From NCBI RefSeq assembly GCF_002077175.1, contig NZ_CP014943.1, forward strand, positions 3,906,001 to 3,970,000: a stretch of 64,000 bases of DNA, read 5' to 3'. This DNA comes from Colwellia sp. PAMC 21821 (GTDB taxonomy: Bacteria > Pseudomonadota > Gammaproteobacteria > Enterobacterales > Alteromonadaceae). The notes below the pieces were generated by a model that made no database searches, was not told where the DNA came from, and was given only the letters and a program-made list of their open reading frames with translations. Shown piece after piece: positions 50,074 to 59,355 of this stretch. Both the position numbers and the translations under genes were made by a program. How positions within the stretch are numbered: the first letter of the stretch is position 1; each line of letters starts with the position of its first letter.

Positions 50074-51146
50074 AAACATTGAAACTGGTTTCTGATGAAG
50101 TTAAAAACCGTATTCGAACTTACCCTACCGCTTTTGAAATAGCTGATAGTTTATCCAATGGTAAAGAAGAGCTGCAAATACAATTAACAGCGCAGGGATA
50201 TGCCATGGGTATGAATAACACTTGGGTTACCAGACAAGTTAGAGATGCTTACTTTGGATCACAAGTTCAGCGTATTCAACGTGGTCGTGATGATGTACGA
50301 GTTATGTTGCGTTTTCCATTGTCAGAGCGGCAATCAATATCAAAACTAAACGATATGCTGATAAATACTCCAAGTGGTGGCAAAGTACCTTTATCACATG
50401 TTGCCACATTAAAGCCCGGTAAGAGTGCGTCTGCTATTACTCGTATAGACCGATACCGTACGGTTAATGTAACCGCTGATGTTGATAAAAATGCCACCAA
50501 TATGACCACGCTAAATGCTGATCTTAATCAGTTTTTAACCGAGTTAATAAGCAAATACCCTGGGGTTTCTTATAGTTTAGAAGGTGAAGCGCGTGAGCAA
50601 GCCGACTCTTTTAGTAGTTTAGCTTGGGGCTTAGTCTTTGTATTCTTTATTATTTACTGTTTATTGGCGATACCTTTTAAATCTTACATACAGCCCATTA
50701 TTGTTATGTCAGTTATTCCGTTTGGTGCCATCGGTGCGATTATTGGTCATTGGATCATGGGCATGGATTTAACCATTATGAGCTTATTAGGTTTAATGGC
50801 ACTGATTGGCGTTGTGGTTAACGATAGTTTGGTATTAGTCGACTTTATAAACGCTAAAGTTAAAGCAGGTATTAAAGCGTATGACGCAGTATTAATTGCA
50901 GCGCAATCACGCTTTCGACCCGTAATACTAACTTCATTAACTACTTTTATTGGTTTAATGCCGTTATTGTTTGAAAAAGCTACCCAAGCCCAATTTTTGA
51001 TACCAATGGCGGTTTCATTAGGTTTTGGAATAATATTTGCGACCTTTATTACCTTAATTTTAGTACCGGTAAATTACTTATTGGTTGAAGATATGAAAAG
51101 GTTAACAACTAAAGGTAAGCAAAAATTGGTTGCTCAGTTAACTTAA
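50034..51146 (+). CDS. RND efflux permease, C-terminal part (frameshifted)
   Basis: Second part of the split permease: end of the second porter domain (QVQRIQRGRDDVRVMLRFP, VPLSHVATLKPG), then TM8-12 with YCLLAIPFKSYIQPIIVMSVIPFG and VVNDSLVLVDFINAK, the family's second half relay region, ending at LVPVNYLLVEDMKRL. The apparent start at 50070 is a TTG lacking independent support; translation as a separate polypeptide is unlikely. If the frameshift is real the pump is dead. Confidence 0.9.
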   Translation, partial: GDPIDVQLSATDLKTLKLVSDEVKNRIRTYPTAFEIADSLSNGKEELQIQLTAQGYAMGMNNTWVTRQVRDAYFGSQVQRIQRGRDDVRVMLRFPLSERQSISKLNDMLINTPSGGKVPLSHVATLKPGKSASAITRIDRYRTVNVTADVDKNATNMTTLNADLNQFLTELISKYPGVSYSLEGEAREQADSFSSLAWGLVFVFFIIYCLLAIPFKSYIQPIIVMSVIPFGAIGAIIGHWIMGMDLTIMSLLGLMALIGVVVNDSLVLVDFINAKVKAGIKAYDAVLIAAQSRFRPVILTSLTTFIGLMPLLFEKATQAQFLIPMAVSLGFGIIFATFITLILVPVNYLLVEDMKRLTTKGKQKLVAQLT

Positions 51147-51207
51147 CTAATCTTGGTTTTGCTTAATTAAATAAACCCAACTTTAGGTTAAAATTAAATC
51201 AGATACA

Positions 51208-51243
51208 GTTAAACGAATGATAAGTCTTTGTTATTCGTTTAAC
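51208..51243 (+). terminator. Hairpin after the efflux operon
   Basis: gttaaacgaat (51208-51218) pairs with attcgtttaac (51233-51243) over a 14-base loop. No T run follows. Confidence 0.4.
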
Positions 51244-51293
51244 TCATGGTTAAACTAAGTAAATAAATAACAGCAACTCAATAAGGTAAACTG

Positions 51294-51662
51294 ATGGCTG
51301 ATAAAATCACTCCAGAAGAAACGATATTCTCTAAAATTATTCGCCAAGAAATTCCAACCCCGTTACTTTTTCAAGATGAACTTGTAACCGCATTTCGTGA
51401 TATATCTCCACAAGCCAAAAGCCATATTTTGGTTATCCCAAATAAACTCATTGCAACCGCGAATGATATTGAACAAGAAGACGAGCTAACAATAGGCCGT
51501 ATGTTCAGTGTTGCTAAAAAACTGGCAAAAGAAGAAGGTATAGCCGAGGACGGATATCGCTTGATCATGAATTGTAATCAACACGGCGGCCAAGAGGTTT
51601 ACCATATTCATCTACATTTAGTGGGTGGTGAACCGTTAGGCAGAATGCTAGACCTTAAATAA
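51294..51662 (+). CDS. hinT: HIT-family nucleotide hydrolase (HinT-like)
   Basis: A 122-residue histidine-triad protein; HinT enzymes hydrolyse purine nucleoside phosphoramidates and aminoacyl-AMP. The triad motif is [11 protein letters not shown] near the C-terminus, and the N-terminal [20 protein letters not shown] and [15 protein letters not shown] blocks are typical. Single gene with its own ribosome site (aaggtaa). Not functionally linked to the pump before it or the thiamine unit after it. Confidence 0.94.
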   Translation: MADKITPEETIFSKIIRQEIPTPLLFQDELVTAFRDISPQAKSHILVIPNKLIATANDIEQEDELTIGRMFSVAKKLAKEEGIAEDGYRLIMNCNQHGGQEVYHIHLHLVGGEPLGRMLDLK

Positions 51663-51850
51663 TCAGCAGTACGATTGACTCTCACTAAAACCGTATATGG
51701 TATAAATATAAAAGTGATCAAGTTTGAACAAATAGATAATTTGGTTAATACCGTTATCTTTAGCTTAAGTTATAGTAATAACAGCATAATTTATCGTGCA
51801 TGAAGGTTTTTCCCCTGTACTTTTTAAAAAATATTGTTAGTATGCATAAC

Positions 51851-51955
51851 GAGCCAAGGGGTGCCTGAAAATCGTATACGATTTTAAAGGCTGAGATGCG
51901 AAGCGAACCCTTAGAACCTGAACCGGATAGTACCGGCGTAGGAATGGTTAAGCTA
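51851..51955 (+). promoter_or_regulatory. TPP riboswitch (THI element)
   Basis: The conserved parts appear in order: caaggggtgcc, then ggctgagatg, cgaacccttagaacctga, and ccggatagtaccggcgtagga. A variable P3 hairpin (aatcgtatacgatt) lies between the first two. It lies 134 bases before the TonB-dependent receptor start, so thiamine pyrophosphate should repress the downstream unit. The expression platform is not clear; a possible tagcatta/taatgcta stem lies near 51974-52010 but lacks a T run. Confidence 0.95.
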
Positions 51956-52088
51956 ATCGCATTACCGCTCTGTAGCATTATATTTTCAGCACTTTTGCTT
52001 TAATGCTATAGATTGTTACCGAACAGCTATCTAACTTCCCCCATGCCGGATCCCATAACATATTCTTAATCGAATTTATGAGATCATA

Positions 52089-54194
52089 ATGAAATTTATA
52101 AAATCACCTGTAGCTTTGGCTATTTTTACTAGTATTGTTACACCAACAATTTTTGCCGCTGACACGTCATCAAATACCGCATCTAAAACCGTAGAGCAAG
52201 CTACGGAAGTTATCACTGTTAATGGCGACTTTCGCACGAGTTCACTACAAAAAACTGCAAGTTCTTTATCTGTTATCGCTAGTGATGAAATTAGCGCGCG
52301 TAACGCACAGAACTTAGAAGAGATCATTGCACGTGCACCCAATATAAATTTTTCTAGTGGTACTCAACGTGCTAGATATTATCAAATTCGTGGTATTGGT
52401 GAGCGTAGCCAATTTAAAGAGCCAATTAATCCATCTGTTGGTTTAGTGATTGACGGCATAGACTTTTCAAGCATAGGTAGCATAGCGTCAACGTTTGATG
52501 TTGAACAAGTCGAAGTTTATCGTGGTCCTCAAGGAACACGCTTTGGTGCTAATGCCATGGCTGGAATGATAAATATTACTTCCAGTGCACCTACCGACAC
52601 TTTTGAGGGTAAAGTCAAATTATCTGCGGGAAATTACGACAGCTATAGCGCCGGTTTGGTGTTGTCTGGTCCCGCAACCGAAAAGGTAAATTATCGCATA
52701 GCGGTTGAACAGTTCAGTAGTGATGGTTTTATTGAAAATGATTCTCTAAATAGTGACGACACTAATAATCGTGATGAATTAACCTTGCGTGGCAAGTTAG
52801 CGATTAAGGCAAGTAATGACTTAACTATTGACTTAACCGCGTTTGTGGCTGATTTTGATAATGGCTATGATGCCTTCTCACTTGCTAATACTCGCCATAC
52901 CTTATCAGATCAACCAGGTTTTGATCGCCAAGACACCAAAGCGTTAGCGGCTAAATTTACCTATCGCGGTTTTAATGATTTTACAGTTGAAAGTATTATT
53001 AGCTATGCTGATTCAGCACTGGACTACGGCTATGATGAAGATTGGGCCTATGTGGGTATTCGTCCAGGATGGGAATATAGTTCAGAAGATCACTACTTTC
53101 GTGATAAGTCATCATCAACACTGGAGTTAAGAGCCGTATCAGAGCTTGGCGGAGAAATTTTTAATAACACGACAGCTTGGATAACAGGATTATACTTCAA
53201 GCAAGAGAAAGAAGATTTATTGCGCCAATACACTTATTTGCCTAGCGATTTTACATCAAGTTTTGATACCGATAATATTGCTGCATTCGTTCAATTTGAC
53301 ACTCAACTTAACCATAAATTAAGCCTGACGACAGGGTTAAGGGTGGAGCGCAGAAATTCAGATTACGCCGATGCAGAACAACTTAGTTTTGATCCTAGCG
53401 ATACTATGGTTGGTGGTAAAGTGGTGTTGTCATTCCAAATGGACGACAATAATTTATTTTATGGCTCGGTTAATCGAGGTTATAAAGCCGGTGGCGCCAA
53501 TACTGATGGTAGTTTACCCGCTAACCTACGTGAGTTTACGCCTGAATACCTATGGAATTATGAATTAGGCTATAAAGTCAGTCTATTGGATAATCAAGCT
53601 TATGTTCGAAGTGCCATATTTTATATGGATAGAGACGACATGCAGGTACGTACGTCTTATTTAGAAGAGCGTCAAGACGGCAGTACAGATTTTGTTTCAT
53701 ATTTAGGCAATGCCGCTACTGGCAGTAATCTAGGTCTTGAATTAGAAGCAGGTTGGCAAATTACCCCTAAACTTGAAATATACGGTGCGTTAGGGCTGCT
53801 AGATACTGAATATAAAGGTTTTATTGCCGCTGATGGCAGCGATAAGTCAGGTGACGAACAAGCGCATGCACCTAGTTATCAGTTTAATCTCGGTTTAAAT
53901 TATCAATTATCGGATCATTTGTTAGTAAATATTTCGGTTGATGGTAAAGACGAATTCTTGTTTTCTGATACTCATCAAGAAAAGTCAGAGTCAATTGAAG
54001 TCGTGAATATGTCTATTAGTTATGTCAAAGATGATTGGCAAGTGAAGCTATGGGCGCGTAATTTATTTGATGAAACCTACGCTACTCGTGGCTTTTATTT
54101 TGGCAATGACCCACGAGACGAATACACAGCCAAAGCCTATTATCAATTAGCCGAACCCGCTGTGTTTGGTGCTACTTTTGACTATGATTTTTAG
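52089..54194 (+). CDS. TonB-dependent receptor, probably for thiamine
   Basis: Outer-membrane TonB-gated transporter, 701 residues. Signal peptide (1-23, ending IFAAD), a TonB-box region near EVITVNG, the plug domain (about 50-165; ARAPNINFSSGTQRARYYQIRGIG, RGPQGTRFGANAMAGMINI), then the 22-strand barrel ending in the terminal aromatic FDYDF. The family alone would not give the substrate. The TPP riboswitch just upstream, and the thiamine-type genes downstream, make thiamine or a precursor the likely ligand, as for the TPP-regulated receptors noted in earlier comparative work. There is a copy of the dispersed repeat between it and the next gene. Confidence 0.88.
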   Translation: MKFIKSPVALAIFTSIVTPTIFAADTSSNTASKTVEQATEVITVNGDFRTSSLQKTASSLSVIASDEISARNAQNLEEIIARAPNINFSSGTQRARYYQIRGIGERSQFKEPINPSVGLVIDGIDFSSIGSIASTFDVEQVEVYRGPQGTRFGANAMAGMINITSSAPTDTFEGKVKLSAGNYDSYSAGLVLSGPATEKVNYRIAVEQFSSDGFIENDSLNSDDTNNRDELTLRGKLAIKASNDLTIDLTAFVADFDNGYDAFSLANTRHTLSDQPGFDRQDTKALAAKFTYRGFNDFTVESIISYADSALDYGYDEDWAYVGIRPGWEYSSEDHYFRDKSSSTLELRAVSELGGEIFNNTTAWITGLYFKQEKEDLLRQYTYLPSDFTSSFDTDNIAAFVQFDTQLNHKLSLTTGLRVERRNSDYADAEQLSFDPSDTMVGGKVVLSFQMDDNNLFYGSVNRGYKAGGANTDGSLPANLREFTPEYLWNYELGYKVSLLDNQAYVRSAIFYMDRDDMQVRTSYLEERQDGSTDFVSYLGNAATGSNLGLELEAGWQITPKLEIYGALGLLDTEYKGFIAADGSDKSGDEQAHAPSYQFNLGLNYQLSDHLLVNISVDGKDEFLFSDTHQEKSESIEVVNMSISYVKDDWQVKLWARNLFDETYATRGFYFGNDPRDEYTAKAYYQLAEPAVFGATFDYDF

Positions 54195-54295
54195 TCGGAA
54201 GTTTTAACAAGCTACCGTTATTATTTTAGTTTTTTACTTAAAAATAACGGTAGCGGAATAAGTATAAATATAAATATAGTGGAGCACATTAAGTA

Positions 54296-54362
54296 ATACC
54301 AAGTTGATTAAGTATCCATTTTTCCTGATGGAAAAGTAGAACACTTAACTAATCAAATTGGT
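54296..54362. repeat. Dispersed extragenic repeat, copy C (short form)
   Basis: 67 bases: begins ataccaagttgattaag and ends aactaatcaaattggt. It keeps both inverted ends of copies A and B but lacks about 85 bases of the middle. Confidence 0.75.
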
Positions 54363-54406
54363 CTATATACTGATGTGTTGTTTATTTATTATAAAGAGAA
54401 TTATCT

Positions 54407-54673
54407 ATGAAAATATCAATTGAAATTAGTTTATACCCGCTAGCAGAAGACAAATTTAAAACTGAAATATGGGCGTTTATTAAACGTTTACGTTTAGTCT
54501 CAGGTTTAACGGTAGTAACTAATGGCATGAGTACACAAGTATTTGGTGATTATGATTTAGCTACACAACATGTCATGGCAGAAATAAAACATGTGCATCA
54601 AACGCTAAATGCTGCGGTATTTATTTGCAAATTTATAGGCGGAGATCGATCCGTTGTAGAAGCTGAATCATAA
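54407..54673 (+). CDS. YkoF/MTH1187-type thiamine- or HMP-binding protein
   Basis: An 88-residue single-domain protein of the YkoF-like / MTH1187 fold: IEISLYPLAEDKFKTEI at the start, VSGLTVVTNGMSTQVFGDYDL in the middle, AAVFICKFIGGDR at the end. YkoF domains bind thiamine or hydroxymethylpyrimidine. No signal peptide, so it acts in the cytoplasm, possibly as a thiamine carrier. Its stop overlaps the start of the transporter by one base (taatg), which ties it to thiamine uptake. Confidence 0.85.
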   Translation: MKISIEISLYPLAEDKFKTEIWAFIKRLRLVSGLTVVTNGMSTQVFGDYDLATQHVMAEIKHVHQTLNAAVFICKFIGGDRSVVEAES

Positions 54674-55347
54674 TGTCGAATTCAATCAGTGCAACAAGCG
54701 AAATTATTACTTATTTCACAACATTGCCAGTATTAGAGCTAGTCGCTGTTGCCGCATCATTACTTTATGTAATTTTAGCGGCAAAAGGTAGTATTTGGTG
54801 CTGGCCAGTTGCTATTTTAAGTACCGTGTTATACACCGTTATTTTTTATAGTGTGTATCTATGGATGGACAGCCTACTGCAGTTGTATTATTTACTCATG
54901 GCGGTTTATGGTTGGGCTTGCTGGCACAAAAATAGTAGGCTGAACTTTGATAGTCATTCTAAAGAGCTTTTGTACAGTCAATGGACGTTACAGCGCCATA
55001 GCCGCATTATTTTGGCTTTAACGGCTGTGTCTTTAGTTTTAGGTTGGATAATGGCGACTTATACACCAGCACATTTTCCGTATCTTGATAGCGGCACAAC
55101 CGTATTTGCGGTGTTTGCTACCTATTTAGTGACGCAAAAAGTACTGGAAAATTGGTTATACTTTATTGTGATCGATATGGTGTCTATATTTCTTTATGTA
55201 GAAAAGGGCTTGCTGCCAACGGCAGTACTATTTGGAGGTTTTGTCATTATAGCGGCTTATGGCTATTGGCAATGGCGTAAGCAATATAAGCTGCAATTTC
55301 GTCAACAGCACCAAGACGTGTGTATCAATAATTCGGTTGCGGGTTAA
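54673..55347 (+). CDS. pnuC: PnuC-family vitamin transporter, probably thiamine (PnuT)
   Basis: A 224-residue membrane protein of the PnuC family, with about seven predicted helices, including LELVAVAASLLYVILAAKG, WCWPVAILSTVLYTVIFY and the LLQLYYLLMAVYGWACW helix typical of the family. PnuC proteins move nicotinamide riboside, riboflavin or thiamine by facilitated diffusion and rely on a cytoplasmic kinase to trap the vitamin. Between a thiamine-binding protein and a kinase, under a TPP riboswitch, this one is best read as the thiamine type (PnuT). The substrate is inferred from context. Confidence 0.9.
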   Translation: MSNSISATSEIITYFTTLPVLELVAVAASLLYVILAAKGSIWCWPVAILSTVLYTVIFYSVYLWMDSLLQLYYLLMAVYGWACWHKNSRLNFDSHSKELLYSQWTLQRHSRIILALTAVSLVLGWIMATYTPAHFPYLDSGTTVFAVFATYLVTQKVLENWLYFIVIDMVSIFLYVEKGLLPTAVLFGGFVIIAAYGYWQWRKQYKLQFRQQHQDVCINNSVAG

Positions 55348-55387
55348 CGGTAATTTTTGCTCAATAGCATGTTAACTAGTTTCTAAA

Positions 55388-56512
55388 ATGGCTTATTGGC
55401 AAGTGTTGAATAAGTCGTGTGACTTTTTGGGAAACGTTTTGAAATTTGATCAAGCAATATTAGACCAGCAGCAACAGTCGTTAGTACGCGAATTATGCCA
55501 TTTACCTTGTTTTAACCAACTTAAAATAGATGGCATTCGTTATATTGATGCAGGGTTAAGCAATGCCTGTTTTCATGTTAGCTATGAAAATAAATCTTTT
55601 TTCGCCAAGCATTTATCCGCTAACAGTATTGAGCCATTAGCAAGCCAGCTTGCCGCTAGCAATGGAATTGCTCCAAAATTGGTCTATGTTGACCACAACT
55701 GGCTAATTACAGAGTTTATAACCGGTCAGGGGCTTGAAAAAAGCGATCAGAGTGAAGATGAAAAAATAGCCATTGTACTTGCGCTATTGGCACGCTGTCA
55801 TAGCATTTTTGCTGTTAATATAAGTCATCATAGTCACGGTACTCATCAAGCTTTAGCTCAGAAAATATTATTGTCCGATCTGAATTTACCTATAAAACCT
55901 TGTATACCAAACCTCGATACATCAGCTACGATCAAGCAATTATTACAAAAGACCGAATTGAGTGTTGCTCAAGATAATGCCTTACACGTTTTATTAGCTA
56001 TGTTGGAGAAAAGCTTGGCTGATACCATCAAAATAGTGCCTAACCGTCAGCAAGTTCTGTGTCATGGAGACACTAATTTTAGTAATGTTATACAGCGAGT
56101 AAATGACGATAAAACTGCTAAACCAATATACCAACTAATTGATTTTGAATGCGCATGTATCGCCCCAATAGAGTATGACTTAGCAATGCTAATGGCTGTT
56201 AATCATATCAATGCTAATAAAGTTGAACGGATCAAATTGCTATATCAGCAAGCATTAATATCCTTAAATTTACAGAAAAATCCATTAGATATTGTCGACA
56301 ATTTAGCAAGTAAAGTACAAGACACACTTGAGATATCAGTTGAACTGGTAACGTGTTACCTAGATTTATCATTTTTAATCAATGCCTTGTGGTATTTAGC
56401 TGAATATCAGAGTAGAAAGCAATTAAAATACAAAAAATTAGCCGAAAAGCAACTCAACATACTGGCGATTAGGTATCCACAGGCAAATATTTTTTTAAAC
56501 GAAATGAGATAA
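55388..56512 (+). CDS. APH-fold kinase, probable thiamine kinase
   Basis: A 374-residue protein of the choline/aminoglycoside phosphotransferase fold. Motifs: LSNACFHVSY (nucleotide loop), the catalytic loop LCHGDTNFSNVI, and the metal Asp in LIDFECACIAPIEYDLA. The C-terminal part is helical. In this place it would phosphorylate thiamine entering through the PnuC-type carrier, like ThiK; other small alcohols are possible by family alone. It begins 40 bases after the transporter stop. The start ATG lacks a good ribosome site, and internal Met starts are not obviously better. Confidence 0.82.
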   Translation: MAYWQVLNKSCDFLGNVLKFDQAILDQQQQSLVRELCHLPCFNQLKIDGIRYIDAGLSNACFHVSYENKSFFAKHLSANSIEPLASQLAASNGIAPKLVYVDHNWLITEFITGQGLEKSDQSEDEKIAIVLALLARCHSIFAVNISHHSHGTHQALAQKILLSDLNLPIKPCIPNLDTSATIKQLLQKTELSVAQDNALHVLLAMLEKSLADTIKIVPNRQQVLCHGDTNFSNVIQRVNDDKTAKPIYQLIDFECACIAPIEYDLAMLMAVNHINANKVERIKLLYQQALISLNLQKNPLDIVDNLASKVQDTLEISVELVTCYLDLSFLINALWYLAEYQSRKQLKYKKLAEKQLNILAIRYPQANIFLNEMR

Positions 56513-56597
56513 GGCGTACTGATCTTAAGATTAGTGGTAGTGCGAGAATAACTTGCTTAGCGCATAATTACATTAACCTCACTTGTTGGTGTATTGT

Positions 56598-57671
56598 GTG
56601 AATTGGAAAGAGTTTATAGAAAATAGAAATCGCTTATTTTGGTTGGTTCATACCGCTGGTTGGTGTGGTTTTGCCTTAGTACATTACTTAGGCTCATTAC
56701 TGCACGATTTACGTGATATTTTTCTTGTTATTATCTTATTAAATGCCTATGCCGGTTGGTTATTTACCGCACCACTTAGGTATATATATCGTCGTATCTG
56801 GAATTTTACACCCTTAAAAATTGCCATCGTGGTGATATTAGCTTCCTATTGCACCGGTGTATTATGGCAGGTAGTCAAAAACATCAATTATTGGGAAATA
56901 TATAAGCACGGTTATCGACCTGACTTCTGGCTTTATTACACCAAAAATAGCCTGTTATCTTTCTTTATTATTTTAAGTTGGAGCGGCTTATACTTTGGTA
57001 CTAAATACTACCAAATGCTGCAAAAAGAAAAACAAAATGTATTACGCGCTAATACTGTCGCTCATCAAGCGCAACTTAAAATGTTACGTTATCAACTGAA
57101 TCCTCACTTTTTGTTTAATACCCTTAATGCAATATCAACCTTAATTTTGGTGGAAGAAAACAAAGCCGCTAATGGCATGGTGACTAAATTAAGTGAGTTT
57201 TTACGTTACTCACTTGAAAAAGATCCCATGAAGCGAGTAACGCTCGATAGCGAATTACAAGCACTCAGGCTTTATTTAGATATTGAAAAAGTGCGCTTTG
57301 AAGAGCGATTACAAGTAACCTTTGATGTTGCTAATGACTGTAAATTTGCTTTGGTGCCTAGCATGATATTACAACCATTAGCTGAAAATGCGATTAAGCA
57401 TGCCGTTGCAGTGCAAGAACAAGGCGGCGGAATTCATGTGAAAGTACACAGATTTGGTAACGATTTATTGATAGAGTTAGCTGATGATGGACCTGGTGCC
57501 GAAATTAAAAATGGTAACTTATTTCGAGAGAATGGTGTTGGTTTAGTCAATACCCGTGAACGATTGCAGGCTTTATATCAGAATGATTTTTCTTTAGTTG
57601 TTGCCAACAATACACCAACTGGTGTTAAAATCAGTATACGCATTCCCTATGAAGTTGGCCATCGAGTATGA
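56598..57671 (+). CDS. LytS/YehU-type sensor histidine kinase
   Basis: A 357-residue membrane kinase. Start chosen at the GTG (56598), giving MNWKEFIENRNRLFWLVHTAGW like related proteins; TTG codons upstream would add five residues. Four predicted membrane helices in the first 145 residues, a short coiled coil, then the His_kinase domain with the phospho-acceptor His in LRYQLNPHFLFNTLNAIS, and an HATPase domain with LAENAIKHA and ADDGPGAE. No extracellular sensor domain; the signal is not known. Stop overlaps the response regulator start (ATGA). Confidence 0.92.
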   Translation: MNWKEFIENRNRLFWLVHTAGWCGFALVHYLGSLLHDLRDIFLVIILLNAYAGWLFTAPLRYIYRRIWNFTPLKIAIVVILASYCTGVLWQVVKNINYWEIYKHGYRPDFWLYYTKNSLLSFFIILSWSGLYFGTKYYQMLQKEKQNVLRANTVAHQAQLKMLRYQLNPHFLFNTLNAISTLILVEENKAANGMVTKLSEFLRYSLEKDPMKRVTLDSELQALRLYLDIEKVRFEERLQVTFDVANDCKFALVPSMILQPLAENAIKHAVAVQEQGGGIHVKVHRFGNDLLIELADDGPGAEIKNGNLFRENGVGLVNTRERLQALYQNDFSLVVANNTPTGVKISIRIPYEVGHRV

Positions 57672-58492
57672 GCAAGCAGCTCACCACTATAATTGTTGAT
57701 GATGAACCCCTTGCCAGAAAAGGCCTCGCGGTTCGTTTACAAGCACACCAAGACATTAACATTATTGCCCAATGCAGCAATGGCAGAGAAGCATTGGAAG
57801 CGGTTAGGGCTTATCAACCTGATCTCATATTTCTCGATATTCAAATGCCAGGTTTAAACGGTTTTGAAGTCGTGGAAGCTATTATTGAACAGGACTTATT
57901 ATTGCCTATGGTGGTTTTTGTGACCGCTTATGATCAATACGCCATGCAAGCCTTTGAAGTACACGCACAAGATTACTTACTTAAACCCGCTGACGAACAA
58001 CGCCTAGCGCAAACTTTAGATAAAATTCGCCAAAGCCTTAGTAGTGAAGTAAATGCACTCCACAAATCAAAATTAGTGCGTTTAGTGAGTGATGTAACCG
58101 GTAACGATTGTGAAAAAATCCTACAAGAATTAGAAAACAACGAACCCGTTAGTATGTCGAGCTATTCCGACGTATTAGCAATAAAAGACGCCGGAGAGGT
58201 TAGCCGGGTACCCGTTAAAGATATTCTATGGATCGACGCTGCCGGCGATTACATGTGCGTACATACCCATGAAAATACCCATATTTTACGTAAAACCATG
58301 AAACAGCTTGAAGAAGTATTAGATCCTAGACGCTTTTTACGCAGCCATCGTTCTACTATAGTAAACAAAAGTTACATTGATAAGTTTTGCAGCCAACTTA
58401 ATGGTGAGTATTATTTAGTGATGTCAAACGGCAAAGAATTAAAAGTCAGCCGTAGCTATAAAGAGAAAGTTAAGAAAGCGGTGACGGCATAA
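57668..58492 (+). CDS. LytTR-family response regulator
   Basis: A 274-residue regulator: receiver domain (1-125) with the acidic pair in IIVDDEPLARKG, the phospho-acceptor Asp in DLIFLDIQMPGLNGFE, Thr in VVFVTAYD and Lys in YLLKPADE; then a LytTR DNA-binding domain (about 175-272) with VPVKDILWIDAAGDYMCVH and FLRSHRSTIVNKSYI. Partner of the histidine kinase just upstream (4-base overlap). Target genes are not evident nearby. Confidence 0.94.
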   Translation: MSKQLTTIIVDDEPLARKGLAVRLQAHQDINIIAQCSNGREALEAVRAYQPDLIFLDIQMPGLNGFEVVEAIIEQDLLLPMVVFVTAYDQYAMQAFEVHAQDYLLKPADEQRLAQTLDKIRQSLSSEVNALHKSKLVRLVSDVTGNDCEKILQELENNEPVSMSSYSDVLAIKDAGEVSRVPVKDILWIDAAGDYMCVHTHENTHILRKTMKQLEEVLDPRRFLRSHRSTIVNKSYIDKFCSQLNGEYYLVMSNGKELKVSRSYKEKVKKAVTA

Positions 58493-59021
58493 CGGTTAGA
58501 TCTTAAAATTAATCTTTCATGAATAGATATTCTGTCCCTATTTAAACAGAAACTTCTTACTCGTTGCATTAGTTTGTATGTAATATGTTGATTTTATGTC
58601 GTGTGCACCCCTGTTTTATCTAAAAATAGTGCAGCTGAGTTTTACTTTCCCATGAAAATATAAAATATAAAATATAAAATAAAAACTGAAAAACCGAAGT
58701 AACAGGCTTTTTAGCCCGACTTAAATTGGCAATATCCCTGAAACTTGAATTAATGGCAGAAACTGAACCTTCTCAAATTGCTATTAACGTATCTACACTA
58801 TCAGAAAAAGTAGCATCGCTTGCTCGTAAATGCATGAAATTATTAAATTCTAGTAGATAACTGTCTCTATATGGTTATCGTTAACAAGTATTGCTCATTG
58901 GTATAATACTCCGTTAAAAAAGGTTTGAAGTATCGAGCCTTATCAGGGAAGTAGCGCTTAAAAAAATAATAATTTGACTGAGTAAATTGAATTATCAGTA
59001 AACAAACAAGGATGGAATAAA
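58493..59021. other. Intergenic stretch with a possible ORF remnant
   Basis: 529 bases. A short frame open from about 58686 to 58860 (ATG at 58753, 35 residues, ending KCMKLLNSSR) has no ribosome site and no recognised family; it may be the end of a decayed gene. Otherwise I see only AT-rich sequence, including three copies of aaaatataaaat-like sequence near 58658-58680. Confidence 0.4.
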
Positions 59022-59294
59022 ATGCAGATATTAATGGTTAGGTTAAGGGTTAAGTTAATGGTTAGGTTAATGGTTGGATTAATGTTGTTAACTTTAGCCG
59101 CGGGCTGTGCATCAAGTTCGGATTTAGATAAAAGTGCTCAAAAGCACATTAAATCCGGAAATTATTACCAATCTATCGGTCAGCCTCAAGCAGCGAGAGA
59201 AGAGTATAGTGAGGCTGATAAAGATTTTGATCAAGCAGGGGAAGTGTTTTCCATCTTGGTTGATTTATTTAATCACTTTTCAAAAGACGACTAA
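59022..59294 (+). CDS. Small lipoprotein with a repeat-built signal peptide
   Basis: A 90-residue predicted lipoprotein: lipobox LTLAAGC with Cys at about 29, then a helical TPR-like stretch (HIKSGNYYQSIGQPQAAREEYSEADKDF). An aagga site lies 9 bases before the ATG at 59022, but ATGs at 59034, 59058, 59070 and 59082 are in frame and the first residues are made of a 12-base tandem repeat (MVRL units), so the true start is uncertain. Function unknown. Confidence 0.68.
   Translation: MQILMVRLRVKLMVRLMVGLMLLTLAAGCASSSDLDKSAQKHIKSGNYYQSIGQPQAAREEYSEADKDFDQAGEVFSILVDLFNHFSKDD
59034..59081 (+). repeat. Four 12-bp tandem repeats in a signal peptide
   Basis: Units atggttaggtta, agggttaagtta, atggttaggtta, atggttggatta. 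Each keeps the reading frame and encodes MVRL-type tetrapeptides within the signal peptide. Confidence 0.88.
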
Positions 59295-59355
59295 TGTTAA
59301 CATAAATAAGTTAATGAACCCGCTCAAAAAGTTATTATATTTGGAGTACCTCTAA

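Noticed and set aside
58753-58860. 35-codon ORF ending KCMKLLNSSR as a gene
   Set aside because: No ribosome site, no family; kept only as a possible remnant within the intergenic note.
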